Assembly: GCA_946184615.1 (NCBI GenBank)
Contig: CAMHFN010000013.1
Coordinates: 1-64,000, forward strand
Direction of reading: 5' to 3'
Source: an uncultured Bacteroidales bacterium
GTDB taxonomy: Bacteria > Bacteroidota > Bacteroidia > Bacteroidales > F082
Length of the DNA: 64,000 bases
Position 1 is the stretch's first letter. The number at the start of each line of letters is the position of its first letter. The notes under the pieces are model-generated. The model worked only from the letters and a program-made list of their open reading frames with translations, searched no databases and was not told where the DNA came from. The translations under genes were made by a program, and so were the position numbers. This document shows, piece after piece, positions 8,494-15,643 of the stretch.

Positions 8494-8503
8494 AATCTGG
8501 AAT

Positions 8504-8640
8504 AAAGAAAAAGGGGATGCAGTGAACTGCGCCTGCGGCGGATGTAGCATGACCCCAAAAACGGCTTTGCAGGCAGCTCGGTCATGTACCATCTTGTATA
8601 AACCTGACACAGGTTTTCAAAGACATTCCCCTTTTTCTTT
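8504..8640 (+). ncRNA. candidate RT-associated structured RNA (retron-like layout)
   Basis: AAAGAAAAAGGGGATG (8504-8519) pairs with 8624-8640 as 16 bp with a single bulged T, closing a 104-nt interior. By eye the interior holds GCAG/CTGC with a TGAA loop (8519-8530, competing for one base of the outer stem). It also holds a ~14-bp stem with two one-base bulges (8541-8554 with 8580-8593), and AAACCTG/CAGGTTT with an ACA loop (8600-8616). GCCTGC (8531-8536) is exactly complementary to GCAGGC (8569-8574) in the loop of the long stem, a possible pseudoknot. The element begins 10 nt after the upstream stop and ends 7 nt before the RT start codon. No promoter of its own is evident, so it is probably part of the glmS-RT transcript. 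The paired ends plus internal hairpins recall retron a1/a2 and msr-msd. Confidence 0.6.
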
Positions 8641-8647
8641 TTTTGAC

Positions 8648-9847
8648 ATGGAAAGTATCATTACGCTACTCGCCGACCAAGGGGCTTGGGAGCAACTTCT
8701 CGCTCGCCGATTGATGAGAGGCTGTTATTCGTGGCATCAGTTTGAAGTGGCCGATGCGTTCGTCGGGGAGCAAAAGTATCTTCCCGTAGCGGAACGCTTG
8801 GTCCAAGGACAAGGGTTAGGGATTCCGGTCAAGAAAACCATCAACAAGATGGGTACCGGGAAAAAACGTGTGGTCTACACCTACGGGCCCGACGAGATGC
8901 GAGCCTTAAGCCTTATCTCCTATCTGCTTTACCGCTACGACCATTGCTTTGCGCCCAACTGTTATGCTTTCCGGCAAGGTCTCCATCCACATGATGCCAT
9001 CCGGCAGCTCAACAAAGCGATTGGATACTGTCCGATGTGGGTATACAAGCTGGACATCCACGATTATTTCAACTCCATCCCTATTGCGCTCTTGCTGCCT
9101 AAACTGGCACTACTACTCGCTGACGACCAGCCTCTCTTCCGTTTTTTCGAGCAGATGCTTACCGACAACCACGTGCTTGATAATGGCAAGGTGGTGGAAG
9201 AACCGCACGGCATCATGGCAGGCACCCCCACCTCTCCTTTCCTGGCCAACGTGTTTCTGAGCGACGTGGATCATCATTTCCATGATGCTGGCGTGGTATA
9301 TGCCCGCTATTCCGACGACATCATCCTGTTTGCTCAAGACCAGGAGACCTTGGAATCCCATAAGACCACTTTGCTACGTTTCATCGAACAGCACGGATTG
9401 ACCGTCAACCCTGACAAGGAACGGGTGTATACGCCCGATGAGCCTTTCGAGTTTTTGGGGTTCAAGTGCCACGAACACGAGATCGGCATCAGTGCGGCAA
9501 CTATCAAAAAGATGAAGGGAAAAATCAGCCGTCATGCCCGAGCCCTATTGCGTTGGCGCAAACGCAAGGACATTGGCGCAGAACGAGCTATGGCCGCCAT
9601 GATCCGCCACTATAACCGGAAGTTCTTTGAGGATGACGATCCAGAGACGCTGACCTGGTCGCGATGGTATTTTCCCGTCATCAACCAGACCGAAGGACTA
9701 AAGGAAATCGACCAATATCTGCAACAGCAAATCCGTTTCCTGAGCACAGGGAGACACAACAAAGCCAATTTTAAAGTCGAGTATGAGACCCTGAAAAGGT
9801 TAGGGTATCGCAGCTTGGTCCACGAGTTTTACCGATCCCAAAAATAA
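8648..9847 (+). CDS. stand-alone reverse transcriptase, YSDD type
   Basis: A 399-aa RNA-directed DNA polymerase. Palm and finger motifs appear in order: KKRVVYTYGPDEM (RT1), YDHCFAPNCYAFRQG (RT2), YKLDIHDYFNSI with Asp136 (RT3), GIMAGTPTSPFLANVFLSDVD (RT4), ARYSDDIILF with Asp223/Asp224 (RT5), GLTVNPDKE (RT6) and FEFLGFKC (RT7). A ~100-residue thumb-like tail ends LKRLGYRSLVHEFY. The fingers and palm look most like group II intron or group-II-like RTs, but there is no X/maturase-plus-HNH region and no intron RNA around it. Retron hallmarks NAxxH and VTG are absent. A GTG at 8522 would extend the frame through the ncRNA, so the ATG at 8648 is preferred. Its stop overlaps the end of a convergent gene by 19 bp. 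It could be a G2L-type or 'unknown group' (defence-type) RT. Confidence 0.9.
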   Translation: MESIITLLADQGAWEQLLARRLMRGCYSWHQFEVADAFVGEQKYLPVAERLVQGQGLGIPVKKTINKMGTGKKRVVYTYGPDEMRALSLISYLLYRYDHCFAPNCYAFRQGLHPHDAIRQLNKAIGYCPMWVYKLDIHDYFNSIPIALLLPKLALLLADDQPLFRFFEQMLTDNHVLDNGKVVEEPHGIMAGTPTSPFLANVFLSDVDHHFHDAGVVYARYSDDIILFAQDQETLESHKTTLLRFIEQHGLTVNPDKERVYTPDEPFEFLGFKCHEHEIGISAATIKKMKGKISRHARALLRWRKRKDIGAERAMAAMIRHYNRKFFEDDDPETLTWSRWYFPVINQTEGLKEIDQYLQQQIRFLSTGRHNKANFKVEYETLKRLGYRSLVHEFYRSQK

Positions 9848-10128
9848 AGGAAGTTGAACACCCGACAGAACCATTCGCGCCACCAAGGCTGAAGAAGCTC
9901 CAGATCGACGTCTTTGGTACGGCTACGGAAGACATGCAAAAAATAAAAAAAATTGTGCACCCTCCATTCGCGCACCTGCGACTCCAGGTCACGCACCGCC
10001 ACAGACATTCCAGGCTCGCATTGCTCACGCAACGCCAAAAGGAAATCACGAATCTCTTTTTTGCTCTTGATTAAAATTGAGTCGTTGATATGTGTGTTTT
10101 CCGGACTCAGGGTCACCCGATCACTCAT
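9829..10128 (-). CDS. small conserved-looking protein of unknown function
   Basis: A 99-aa soluble protein, MSDRVTLSPENTHIN at the start and very rich in aromatic residues at the end (WWREWFCRVFNFLYFW). It has no signal peptide. A charged helix (KSKKEIRDFLLALREQ) is followed by an amphipathic segment. The start overlaps the stop of the phosphoesterase gene by eight bases (ATGAGTGA), so the two are translationally coupled, and the 3' end overlaps the convergent RT gene. I do not recognise a family. The coupling suggests a function with the phosphoesterase rather than with the RT. Confidence 0.7.
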   Translation of the reverse strand: MSDRVTLSPENTHINDSILIKSKKEIRDFLLALREQCEPGMSVAVRDLESQVREWRVHNFFYFLHVFRSRTKDVDLELLQPWWREWFCRVFNFLYFWDR

Positions 10129-11008
10129 CGTTCAAAGGCCTGTACTCATAAGTGATCTTATCTGCGCAACGCACCACCAGGTAGGAAGGTTCTTCCTTAC
10201 CTTCGTTAAGGTTATCGGTCATCACGTACTTCACCCCACCAAAAGTCTTGGTGTCACGATAGTGGAAATGTCCCATAATCACCAGGTCAACAGCATAATG
10301 GCTCATCATGTCCATAAAGGCATACTGTTCCTCCTCGGGAAGATTGGCCGCCGGAGTGGTGGTGTAGTTATACGTGGTACGGAAGAGCCAGTTATGGCTG
10401 ATGACGAAGCAGTAACGATAGTCGGTACGGTGACTGAGCTGATCCTCCAACCAATCCAGTTGCCGCCTGCCATGAGTGCCATTGCCGGAATCCAAAAAGA
10501 TGAAGAGATCCTTAAAGCCCGATCGGGTGTTCACGGTAACGGTATAAGTGGAGGTATGGAAATACTGCTGGAAGTATTCGGCACAATCGAAGTAGACATC
10601 GTGATTGCCGATGATCGGGAAGCAGGGATCGTTTCTGAGTTGCGTGGCGGGATTGAACATCATGGCCGAATCAGCAAGGATGAAAGGGCCTTCTCCGCTC
10701 TCGTTGACAAGATCGCCAGCCGCAATGGAGAAAACAGCCTGTAAATCGTTGCGTTCCAAGGTGATGAACTTGACAAAACGCGAATTGTCATTATTGATAT
10801 GAATATCCGAACAGGAATAAAAAGCGTAGTTGTCAGGGACATCGTCGATGACAAAAGGCGGATTCTGGTGATCCCAGTCCAACCACTCGGCCACACGTTC
10901 CTCGGTATCGCTACGGTTGACCACCATGCCTAACACATCGAGACGGTTACAAGAAGAAATCAGCATCAGGCCAAAGGCCAACACGATAAAATAGGCGAGT
11001 TTTTTCAT
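10121..11008 (-). CDS. calcineurin-like metallophosphoesterase lipoprotein
   Basis: A 295-aa periplasm-facing lipoprotein (LMLISSC lipobox, Cys at ~20). All five metallophosphoesterase motifs are present: SDIHIN (DxH), AAGDLVN (GD), IGNHDVYFD (GNHD), VISHNWLF and MGHFHYRD (GHxH). It should therefore bind two divalent metals and cleave a phosphoester; the substrate cannot be read. A TTG nine bases upstream would add MII, but the ATG at 11008 gives a standard signal peptide. It is the middle gene of a tight minus-strand unit: the preceding gene stops 5 bp before and the next one overlaps. Confidence 0.88.
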   Translation of the reverse strand: MKKLAYFIVLAFGLMLISSCNRLDVLGMVVNRSDTEERVAEWLDWDHQNPPFVIDDVPDNYAFYSCSDIHINNDNSRFVKFITLERNDLQAVFSIAAGDLVNESGEGPFILADSAMMFNPATQLRNDPCFPIIGNHDVYFDCAEYFQQYFHTSTYTVTVNTRSGFKDLFIFLDSGNGTHGRRQLDWLEDQLSHRTDYRYCFVISHNWLFRTTYNYTTTPAANLPEEEQYAFMDMMSHYAVDLVIMGHFHYRDTKTFGGVKYVMTDNLNEGKEEPSYLVVRCADKITYEYRPLNDE

Positions 11009-11013
11009 GATGA

Positions 11014-11712
11014 TCAATGTTTATAGGTTACACCTAGGTTAAAGAAAAAGCCGTTGTACTGGGCGGATAGGTTGAGCACGCCTGATGGATGCAGCCCAGC
11101 CTCACCCAACAGCCGCCATTGGTCGTTGATGTCGTAATACCCATGGAGGGTGTAATAGAACAAGGTGACGCGCTCAATAATGAATTCACGGTAGTTAGAG
11201 ATGCCGCCGCCAATGTTCCACGGATGGTTCTGGTCGAACAGGTTGCCTTCGATGTTGAACACCACGTTCATGGGCTCGAAGATAACACCTTCCCCCCCGT
11301 TTTTCCGTAAAGGCACCTCGGCAATGTAACGGTTACAGAGACCTAATTGGAAGTTCCAGTGGAGGTTGCGGTAGCCAAGCGTGAGCATTCCATTGAACTC
11401 TTGAAGGCCATAGCTGGTAAAGCGACGGTACAAATAACGGTTTTCAATATAGGCGAAATCATGGTCGGTAAACCCATCTGTTCCAATCTGATAGGCCAGG
11501 TTAAAGCTATGTTTTCCAGGCCCTGCCTGATACCCCACATTCACCCCATTGCCACTGTCGAACCGGCAGTTGAACCCCAGTTGAGCCTGAAACTGGAACT
11601 TCTCAGTTCGGCTATAGTCACCTTCAACAACGAATTTGGATCGCATGTAACCTTGTGAGTAGGCACTCCAAGCCATCAACCCCAAAATAGCAATCAATAC
11701 GAGTCGTTTCAT
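11014..11712 (-). CDS. predicted outer-membrane beta-strand protein
   Basis: A 232-aa exported protein (signal peptide MKRLVLIAILGLMAWSAYSQ). The mature part is a run of alternating hydrophobic/polar strands with many Tyr, Phe and Asn (for example YRRFTSYGLQEFNGMLTLGYRNLHWNFQLGL), ending in a strand with aromatic residues (YNGFFFNLGVTYKH). This is the appearance of a small outer-membrane barrel, not a match to a named family. It is the first gene of the phosphoesterase unit. A longer reading from a non-ATG start at 11736 would cover the promoter and is not used. Confidence 0.75.
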   Translation of the reverse strand: MKRLVLIAILGLMAWSAYSQGYMRSKFVVEGDYSRTEKFQFQAQLGFNCRFDSGNGVNVGYQAGPGKHSFNLAYQIGTDGFTDHDFAYIENRYLYRRFTSYGLQEFNGMLTLGYRNLHWNFQLGLCNRYIAEVPLRKNGGEGVIFEPMNVVFNIEGNLFDQNHPWNIGGGISNYREFIIERVTLFYYTLHGYYDINDQWRLLGEAGLHPSGVLNLSAQYNGFFFNLGVTYKH

Positions 11713-11732
11713 TTCAAATATTTTTTGTCGCA

Positions 11733-11758
11733 GCAAAGATAGGGTTTTTTATCTTTGC
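11733..11758. promoter_or_regulatory. symmetrical divergent promoter pair
   Basis: GCAAAGATA (11733-11741, the minus-strand TATCTTTGC) and TATCTTTGC (11750-11758, plus) are exact inverted copies separated by 8 bp. They drive the outer-membrane protein unit leftwards (ATG 11712) and nnrD rightwards (ATG 11773). The two -7 elements are so close that the two polymerases would compete for the site. Confidence 0.6.
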
Positions 11759-11772
11759 AAAAAATAACGTTT

Positions 11773-13248
11773 ATGAAAATACTGAGCATTGACAACGTGC
11801 GTGCGGCCGACCGATACACCATTGAACATGAGCCCATCCGCTCGGTTGACTTGATGGAACGGGCCGCCAGCCAAGTGTTCAAGTGGCTGATATCCCATCT
11901 GAAAGGCGACCGCAAGGTTACTCTCTTTTGCGGCACCGGGAACAACGGAGGCGACGGGTTGGTAGTAGCCCGGCTTTTACATCAAAAAGGCTTTGAGCCC
12001 AAGGTGTTTATGGTAGGTGATCTTGATAAAATGAGTCCCGACTGCAAGACCAACTATCAACGTCTTCTGCAAGAAGCCTCCTTTCCCATGGAGAATCTCC
12101 TCACGGAGAACGACTTCCCCTCCTTTGTCGATGGTGAGGTAATCATCGATGCCTTGTTTGGGTCAGGCTTGAACCGTCCGATCACCGGAATTGCCGCGGA
12201 CCTCATCCTTTACTTGAATCAACAGCCCGCCATCCGGATTGCCATCGACATTGCCTCAGGTCTGTTTGCCGATAGCCCCAGCCCGGATGCGGCAATCTTT
12301 AAGCCGGATTACACCCTCACGTTCCAAATGCCAAAACTGGCCTTTATGATGCCGGAAAATGACCCCTACGTGGGTCAACTGGAAATTTTGGACATCCAAT
12401 TACATTCTCAATTTTTACTTGAAGTAGAAACAAATAACTTCTTGGTTAATAAAGAAATAATCAAAAATATCATTCATCATCGACCCAAGTATTCGCACAA
12501 AGGGACCTACGGTCATGCCTTATTGGTGGCGGGTTCGGAAGGCAAGACGGGGGCCGCCATTTTGGGAGCCAAATCCTGCCTAAGGACGGGTGTGGGATTG
12601 CTCTCGGTGGAACTGCCTCCCTTGGCACGGACTCCCCTTCAGGCATCTTTACCCGAGGCCATGATTTCTATGGACGAGCATTGGGATGCCTATACTGCCA
12701 TCGGAGTCGGTCCTGGACTAGGCAAAGACGAGGAGGCTCATCGTAGGGTACGCCACTTGATCCAAGACGCAAAGGTTCCGTTGGTGATGGACGCCGATGC
12801 ACTCAACATTCTTTCGGAAAATCCGACCTGGATGTCATTCTTACCGCCCAAAACCATCCTCACCCCCCATCCCAAGGAGTTTGAGCGACTGTTTGGCAAG
12901 ACTTCCACTAGCTTTGAACGGCTGGAACTATTACGCGAAAAAGCCCTCAAACACGGTGTCATCCTCATTTTGAAAGGGGCCAACACAGCCGTGGCGATGC
13001 CCAACGGCGCAGTGTTTTTCAACAGCACCGGCAACCCTGGCATGGCCACCGCAGGCAGCGGCGACGTGCTCACAGGAATGATCTTATCCCTTCTTGCCCA
13101 GCGTTATACACCCGAAGAAGCGGCTGTGTTTGGAGTCTACCTCCATGGTTTGGCCGGGGACCTCGCTGCCGAGGAAATCGGGCAAGAGGCCCTGATCGCC
13201 TCGGATATCACAGAACATATTGGCAAAGCATACATCTCGTTACAATGA
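11773..13248 (+). CDS. nnrDE: bifunctional NAD(P)HX epimerase/dehydratase
   Basis: A 491-aa cytoplasmic metabolite-repair enzyme. The N-terminal YjeF_N domain (~1-215) interconverts R- and S-NAD(P)HX (SIDNVRAADRYTIE, FCGTGNNGGDGL, DALFGSGLNRP). The C-terminal carbohydrate-kinase-like domain (~225-490) dehydrates S-NAD(P)HX with ADP or ATP (YSHKGTYGHALLVAGSEGKTGAA, GVGPGLG, VMDADALN, LTPHPKEFERL, NPGMATAGSGDVLTG). The ATG at 11773 gives the family start; the frame is open from an earlier TTG. It overlaps rlmD by ATGA, so the two are coupled. Confidence 0.95.
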   Translation: MKILSIDNVRAADRYTIEHEPIRSVDLMERAASQVFKWLISHLKGDRKVTLFCGTGNNGGDGLVVARLLHQKGFEPKVFMVGDLDKMSPDCKTNYQRLLQEASFPMENLLTENDFPSFVDGEVIIDALFGSGLNRPITGIAADLILYLNQQPAIRIAIDIASGLFADSPSPDAAIFKPDYTLTFQMPKLAFMMPENDPYVGQLEILDIQLHSQFLLEVETNNFLVNKEIIKNIIHHRPKYSHKGTYGHALLVAGSEGKTGAAILGAKSCLRTGVGLLSVELPPLARTPLQASLPEAMISMDEHWDAYTAIGVGPGLGKDEEAHRRVRHLIQDAKVPLVMDADALNILSENPTWMSFLPPKTILTPHPKEFERLFGKTSTSFERLELLREKALKHGVILILKGANTAVAMPNGAVFFNSTGNPGMATAGSGDVLTGMILSLLAQRYTPEEAAVFGVYLHGLAGDLAAEEIGQEALIASDITEHIGKAYISLQ

Positions 13249-14672
13249 AAAAGAAAAAAGAACCCGAATATTTGCAAGACGTAGAAATCGTCGATGCGGG
13301 CAGTGAAGGCATGTCGGTAGCCAAACCCGAAGGCCGTGTCATCTTCATCCCCTTTGGAGTGCCAGGCGATGTCGTTGACATTGAGGTTTTTAAGAAAAAG
13401 AAAAACTATTTCGAAGGTCGCATCCTCCACTTCAAGAAACCATCCGAAAAACGCGTGACACCAGTTTGCCAACATTTCGGACTCTGTGGCGGATGCAAAT
13501 GGCAACAGATGGACTACCCATGGCAAATCTACTACAAGCAGAAGCAGGTGAAAGACAATTTCGACCGTATCGGGAAAGTCGAATATCCTGAGATCCGGCC
13601 GATCTTAGGTTGTGAGAAACAGTATTTTTATCGGAACAAGTTGGAATATGCCTTTTCCAACCGCAAATGGCTCATCGACGGTGCACCAGCAGGGACATAC
13701 GGCGAAGACGATTGCAAGGGCCTAGGCTTCCATCTGCCGCAGTTGTTTGACCGTGTGGTGGATATCGAGCAATGCCATCTTCAGGCCGACCCATCCAACG
13801 ACATCCGCCTCTTTGTCAGGAAGTTCTCCATGGACCACAAGCTATCGTATTACAACGTTCGCCATCACGAGGGCTTGATGCGCAACCTAGTGATTCGTTG
13901 CAACTCCAAGGGCGAGTTCATGGTAATCATCGTCATCAACGAAGAAAGTACCGTCATTCGCAATGAGTTGGTACCCGCCTTGGAGCAACGTTTCCCTGAG
14001 ATTGTCTCACTTCTGCTGGTCATCAACAGCAAATTCAACGATGTCATCAACGACCTGCCTTTTGAGTGTTTGAAGGGCGATCCTTACCTGATGGAAACCA
14101 TGGTCTCTCCCCGTCCAGGCCATCCTGATTTGAAATTCCGCATCGGCCCTGTTTCGTTTTTCCAAACGAATGTATATCAAGCCGAAAGACTCTATCGCGC
14201 CGCTTTCGACTTGGCCAAGGTCAAGGGCAACGAGTTAATGTACGACCTATATACTGGCACAGGCACCATTGCCCAGTACTTCTCCCGTTTCGTAAAGCGT
14301 GTGGTGGGCATTGAATATGTGGAAGAAGCCATCGCCGATGCCAAGGTCAACGCCGAAATCAACGGCATCGACAATTGCACCTTCTATGCGGGTGACATGG
14401 CCAAGCTTTTCACCGACGAGTTTATCGAAGCCAACGGCCGTCCCGACTTCATTGTGACCGATCCTCCTCGTGCAGGCATGGCTGAAAAAGTAGTTGAACA
14501 ATTACTTAAAATAAGAGCTCCTAAAATAGTGTATGTCAGCTGTAATCCCGCAACACAGGCACGAGATTTACAATGGTTATCGACGGCCTACGATATCAAA
14601 GCGGTGCAGCCGGTAGACATGTTCCCGCACACCCAGCATGTAGAGAACATCACTTTATTGGAAGCAAGGTAG
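13245..14672 (+). CDS. rlmD: 23S rRNA (uracil-C5)-methyltransferase RlmD-like
   Basis: A 475-aa SAM-dependent RNA m5U methyltransferase. A TRAM domain for RNA binding is at ~8-66, followed by the 4Fe-4S cysteines C75, C81, C84 and C177. The catalytic Rossmann domain has YDLYTGTGTIAQYF (SAM loop), TDPPRAG, and the nucleophile Cys433 in YVSCNPATQARD. The family is TrmA/RlmC/RlmD; the iron-sulfur set and TRAM favour RlmD, although in Bacteroidota the target uridine has not been proved from sequence. The gene overlaps nnrDE (ATGA) and its last 23 bp overlap the convergent aroK. Confidence 0.92.
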   Translation: MKKKKEPEYLQDVEIVDAGSEGMSVAKPEGRVIFIPFGVPGDVVDIEVFKKKKNYFEGRILHFKKPSEKRVTPVCQHFGLCGGCKWQQMDYPWQIYYKQKQVKDNFDRIGKVEYPEIRPILGCEKQYFYRNKLEYAFSNRKWLIDGAPAGTYGEDDCKGLGFHLPQLFDRVVDIEQCHLQADPSNDIRLFVRKFSMDHKLSYYNVRHHEGLMRNLVIRCNSKGEFMVIIVINEESTVIRNELVPALEQRFPEIVSLLLVINSKFNDVINDLPFECLKGDPYLMETMVSPRPGHPDLKFRIGPVSFFQTNVYQAERLYRAAFDLAKVKGNELMYDLYTGTGTIAQYFSRFVKRVVGIEYVEEAIADAKVNAEINGIDNCTFYAGDMAKLFTDEFIEANGRPDFIVTDPPRAGMAEKVVEQLLKIRAPKIVYVSCNPATQARDLQWLSTAYDIKAVQPVDMFPHTQHVENITLLEAR

Positions 14673-15153
14673 CCAGCTGCGCCACATCACAGTTTTCTCC
14701 CTTAAACGTCAGCTGTGCCTTTTCATAGAAAGGCAGTCGTTCTTCATAGTTTTTCATAATAAACGCTGCCAGCTCATCTGGGGTCTTGTCGATGAGTATG
14801 GGGCGTTTCACTTTCGACTGTGAAAGGCGTACGATGGCTGACTCGGGACTGATTTTCAAAAATACCGTGAACCCGTTTTGGTTCATCCATTCCATGTTGT
14901 CGTTGAAACAGGCGGTACCTCCGCCCGTGGCAATTACCGCATTGTCGTATTGTAACGTATCATGAAGCACCTGGGTCTCCAGTCGGCGGTAGAGGTCAGC
15001 ATCGTATTTGTGGAAGAAGTCGTTGATGGAAATTTTATAACGGGCTTCAAAAAGTCGGTCGGTGTCGTATGCCTCCCATCCCAGCAGATGCGCCAAGCGT
15101 TTTGAGGTCGTCGATTTACCGGCGCCCATATACCCGACAAGAAAGATCCTCAT
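14650..15153 (-). CDS. aroK: shikimate kinase
   Basis: A 167-aa kinase that phosphorylates shikimate at O3 in the aromatic amino-acid pathway. It has Walker A GYMGAGKST (7-15), the D-x-D shikimate site in AYDTDRLFE, RRLE for substrate binding, ATGGGTACF (Walker B-like GGG) and an adenine-binding LxxRxPFY-type end (YEERLPFYEKA). Length is typical. Its 3' end runs antisense over rlmD. The gene downstream on the chromosome (15169-15450) is 15 bp before its start, so the two may be co-transcribed. Confidence 0.95.
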   Translation of the reverse strand: MRIFLVGYMGAGKSTTSKRLAHLLGWEAYDTDRLFEARYKISINDFFHKYDADLYRRLETQVLHDTLQYDNAVIATGGGTACFNDNMEWMNQNGFTVFLKISPESAIVRLSQSKVKRPILIDKTPDELAAFIMKNYEERLPFYEKAQLTFKGENCDVAQLATLLPIK

Positions 15154-15168
15154 GGCAAAACTAAGGTT

Positions 15169-15450
15169 TTACTTGCATCGTCCGTAGTTGTCCAATTCAC
15201 TTTGCAGCGAATCGAGCTCGTGCCGGAGACGAGCCGTCTCCCTACCATATTCGGCAATAATCTCTGGTGAGCCGTACACGCACGACATCTCACGCTCCTC
15301 AACAATGGCTTTAAGCTCTGCAATGCGTTCTTTCAGTTCCTTTTTTGAGATTTTCTGCTCGTTGGAGTTCTTGTTGGAAGTACATGCCCCCACAACGAAC
15401 GTCACCAATGCCAATAGGCCAATCCAGGTCTTTTTGAAGAATCTTTTCAT
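15169..15450 (-). CDS. small coiled-coil lipoprotein
   Basis: A 93-aa protein with a lipoprotein signal (VTFVVGACTS, Cys at 23). The mature part is almost entirely charged helix with heptads (KISKKELKERIAELKAIVEE ... GRETARLRHELDSLQSELDN). A conspicuous CVYGSPEIIAEYG insert sits in the middle. It resembles small helical envelope lipoproteins such as Lpp-like linkers in shape only. It is followed by aroK 15 bp later on the same strand, with a -7 element 20 bp before its start. Confidence 0.75.
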   Translation of the reverse strand: MKRFFKKTWIGLLALVTFVVGACTSNKNSNEQKISKKELKERIAELKAIVEEREMSCVYGSPEIIAEYGRETARLRHELDSLQSELDNYGRCK

Positions 15451-15469
15451 AATGCTTTACTATTTGCTG

Positions 15470-15478
15470 GCAAAGTTA
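15470..15478 (-). promoter_or_regulatory. -7 element TAACTTTGC for the coiled-coil lipoprotein/aroK
   Basis: GCAAAGTTA on the plus strand, 20 bp before the ATG at 15450. The remaining 15479-15643 is AT-rich and holds a divergent rightward promoter and no ORF. Confidence 0.5.
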
Positions 15479-15569
15479 ATAAAAAAAGTCAGAATTTATG
15501 AACAAGTTTATCAACATCCGATGTTGATAATTCAAAAGCATTTCATTTTAGATTAATAGTCGAAATGCC

Positions 15570-15578
15570 TATTTTTGT
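15570..15578 (+). promoter_or_regulatory. -7 element TATTTTTGT for the giant surface protein gene
   Basis: TATTTTTGT followed by AAATCTGTAAAT lies 66 bp before the ATG at 15644, leaving a ~60-nt AT-rich leader without obvious structure. Confidence 0.5.
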
Positions 15579-15643
15579 AAATCTGTAAATAGGGAAAGGA
15601 TAAAAAATAAATTATTCAATATCAAATTATTAAAACTTCACCA

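Noticed and set aside
8386-8610. Antisense ORF running out of the RNA element over the upstream gene
   Set aside because: It is a mirror of a real coding frame with no family features; a TGA lies immediately upstream of its GTG, so it gives no evidence of an endless template frame as in DRT2.
8522-8647. N-terminal extension of the RT from GTG 8522 (42 extra residues)
   Set aside because: The stretch is Cys-rich low-complexity translation of the RNA element, precedes all RT motifs, and the ATG at 8648 just after the 3' arm is the natural start. The open frame is noted but not taken as coding.
8504-9847. Canonical retron
   Set aside because: Layout is similar but the RT lacks NAxxH and VTG and has YSDD, and no typical conserved branch-point context could be verified. 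Described as retron-like only.
8504-9847. Group II intron or diversity-generating retroelement
   Set aside because: No domain V/VI hairpin or intron ends around the RT, downstream DNA is occupied by a convergent gene, and no Avd, template repeat or variable repeat pair was seen.
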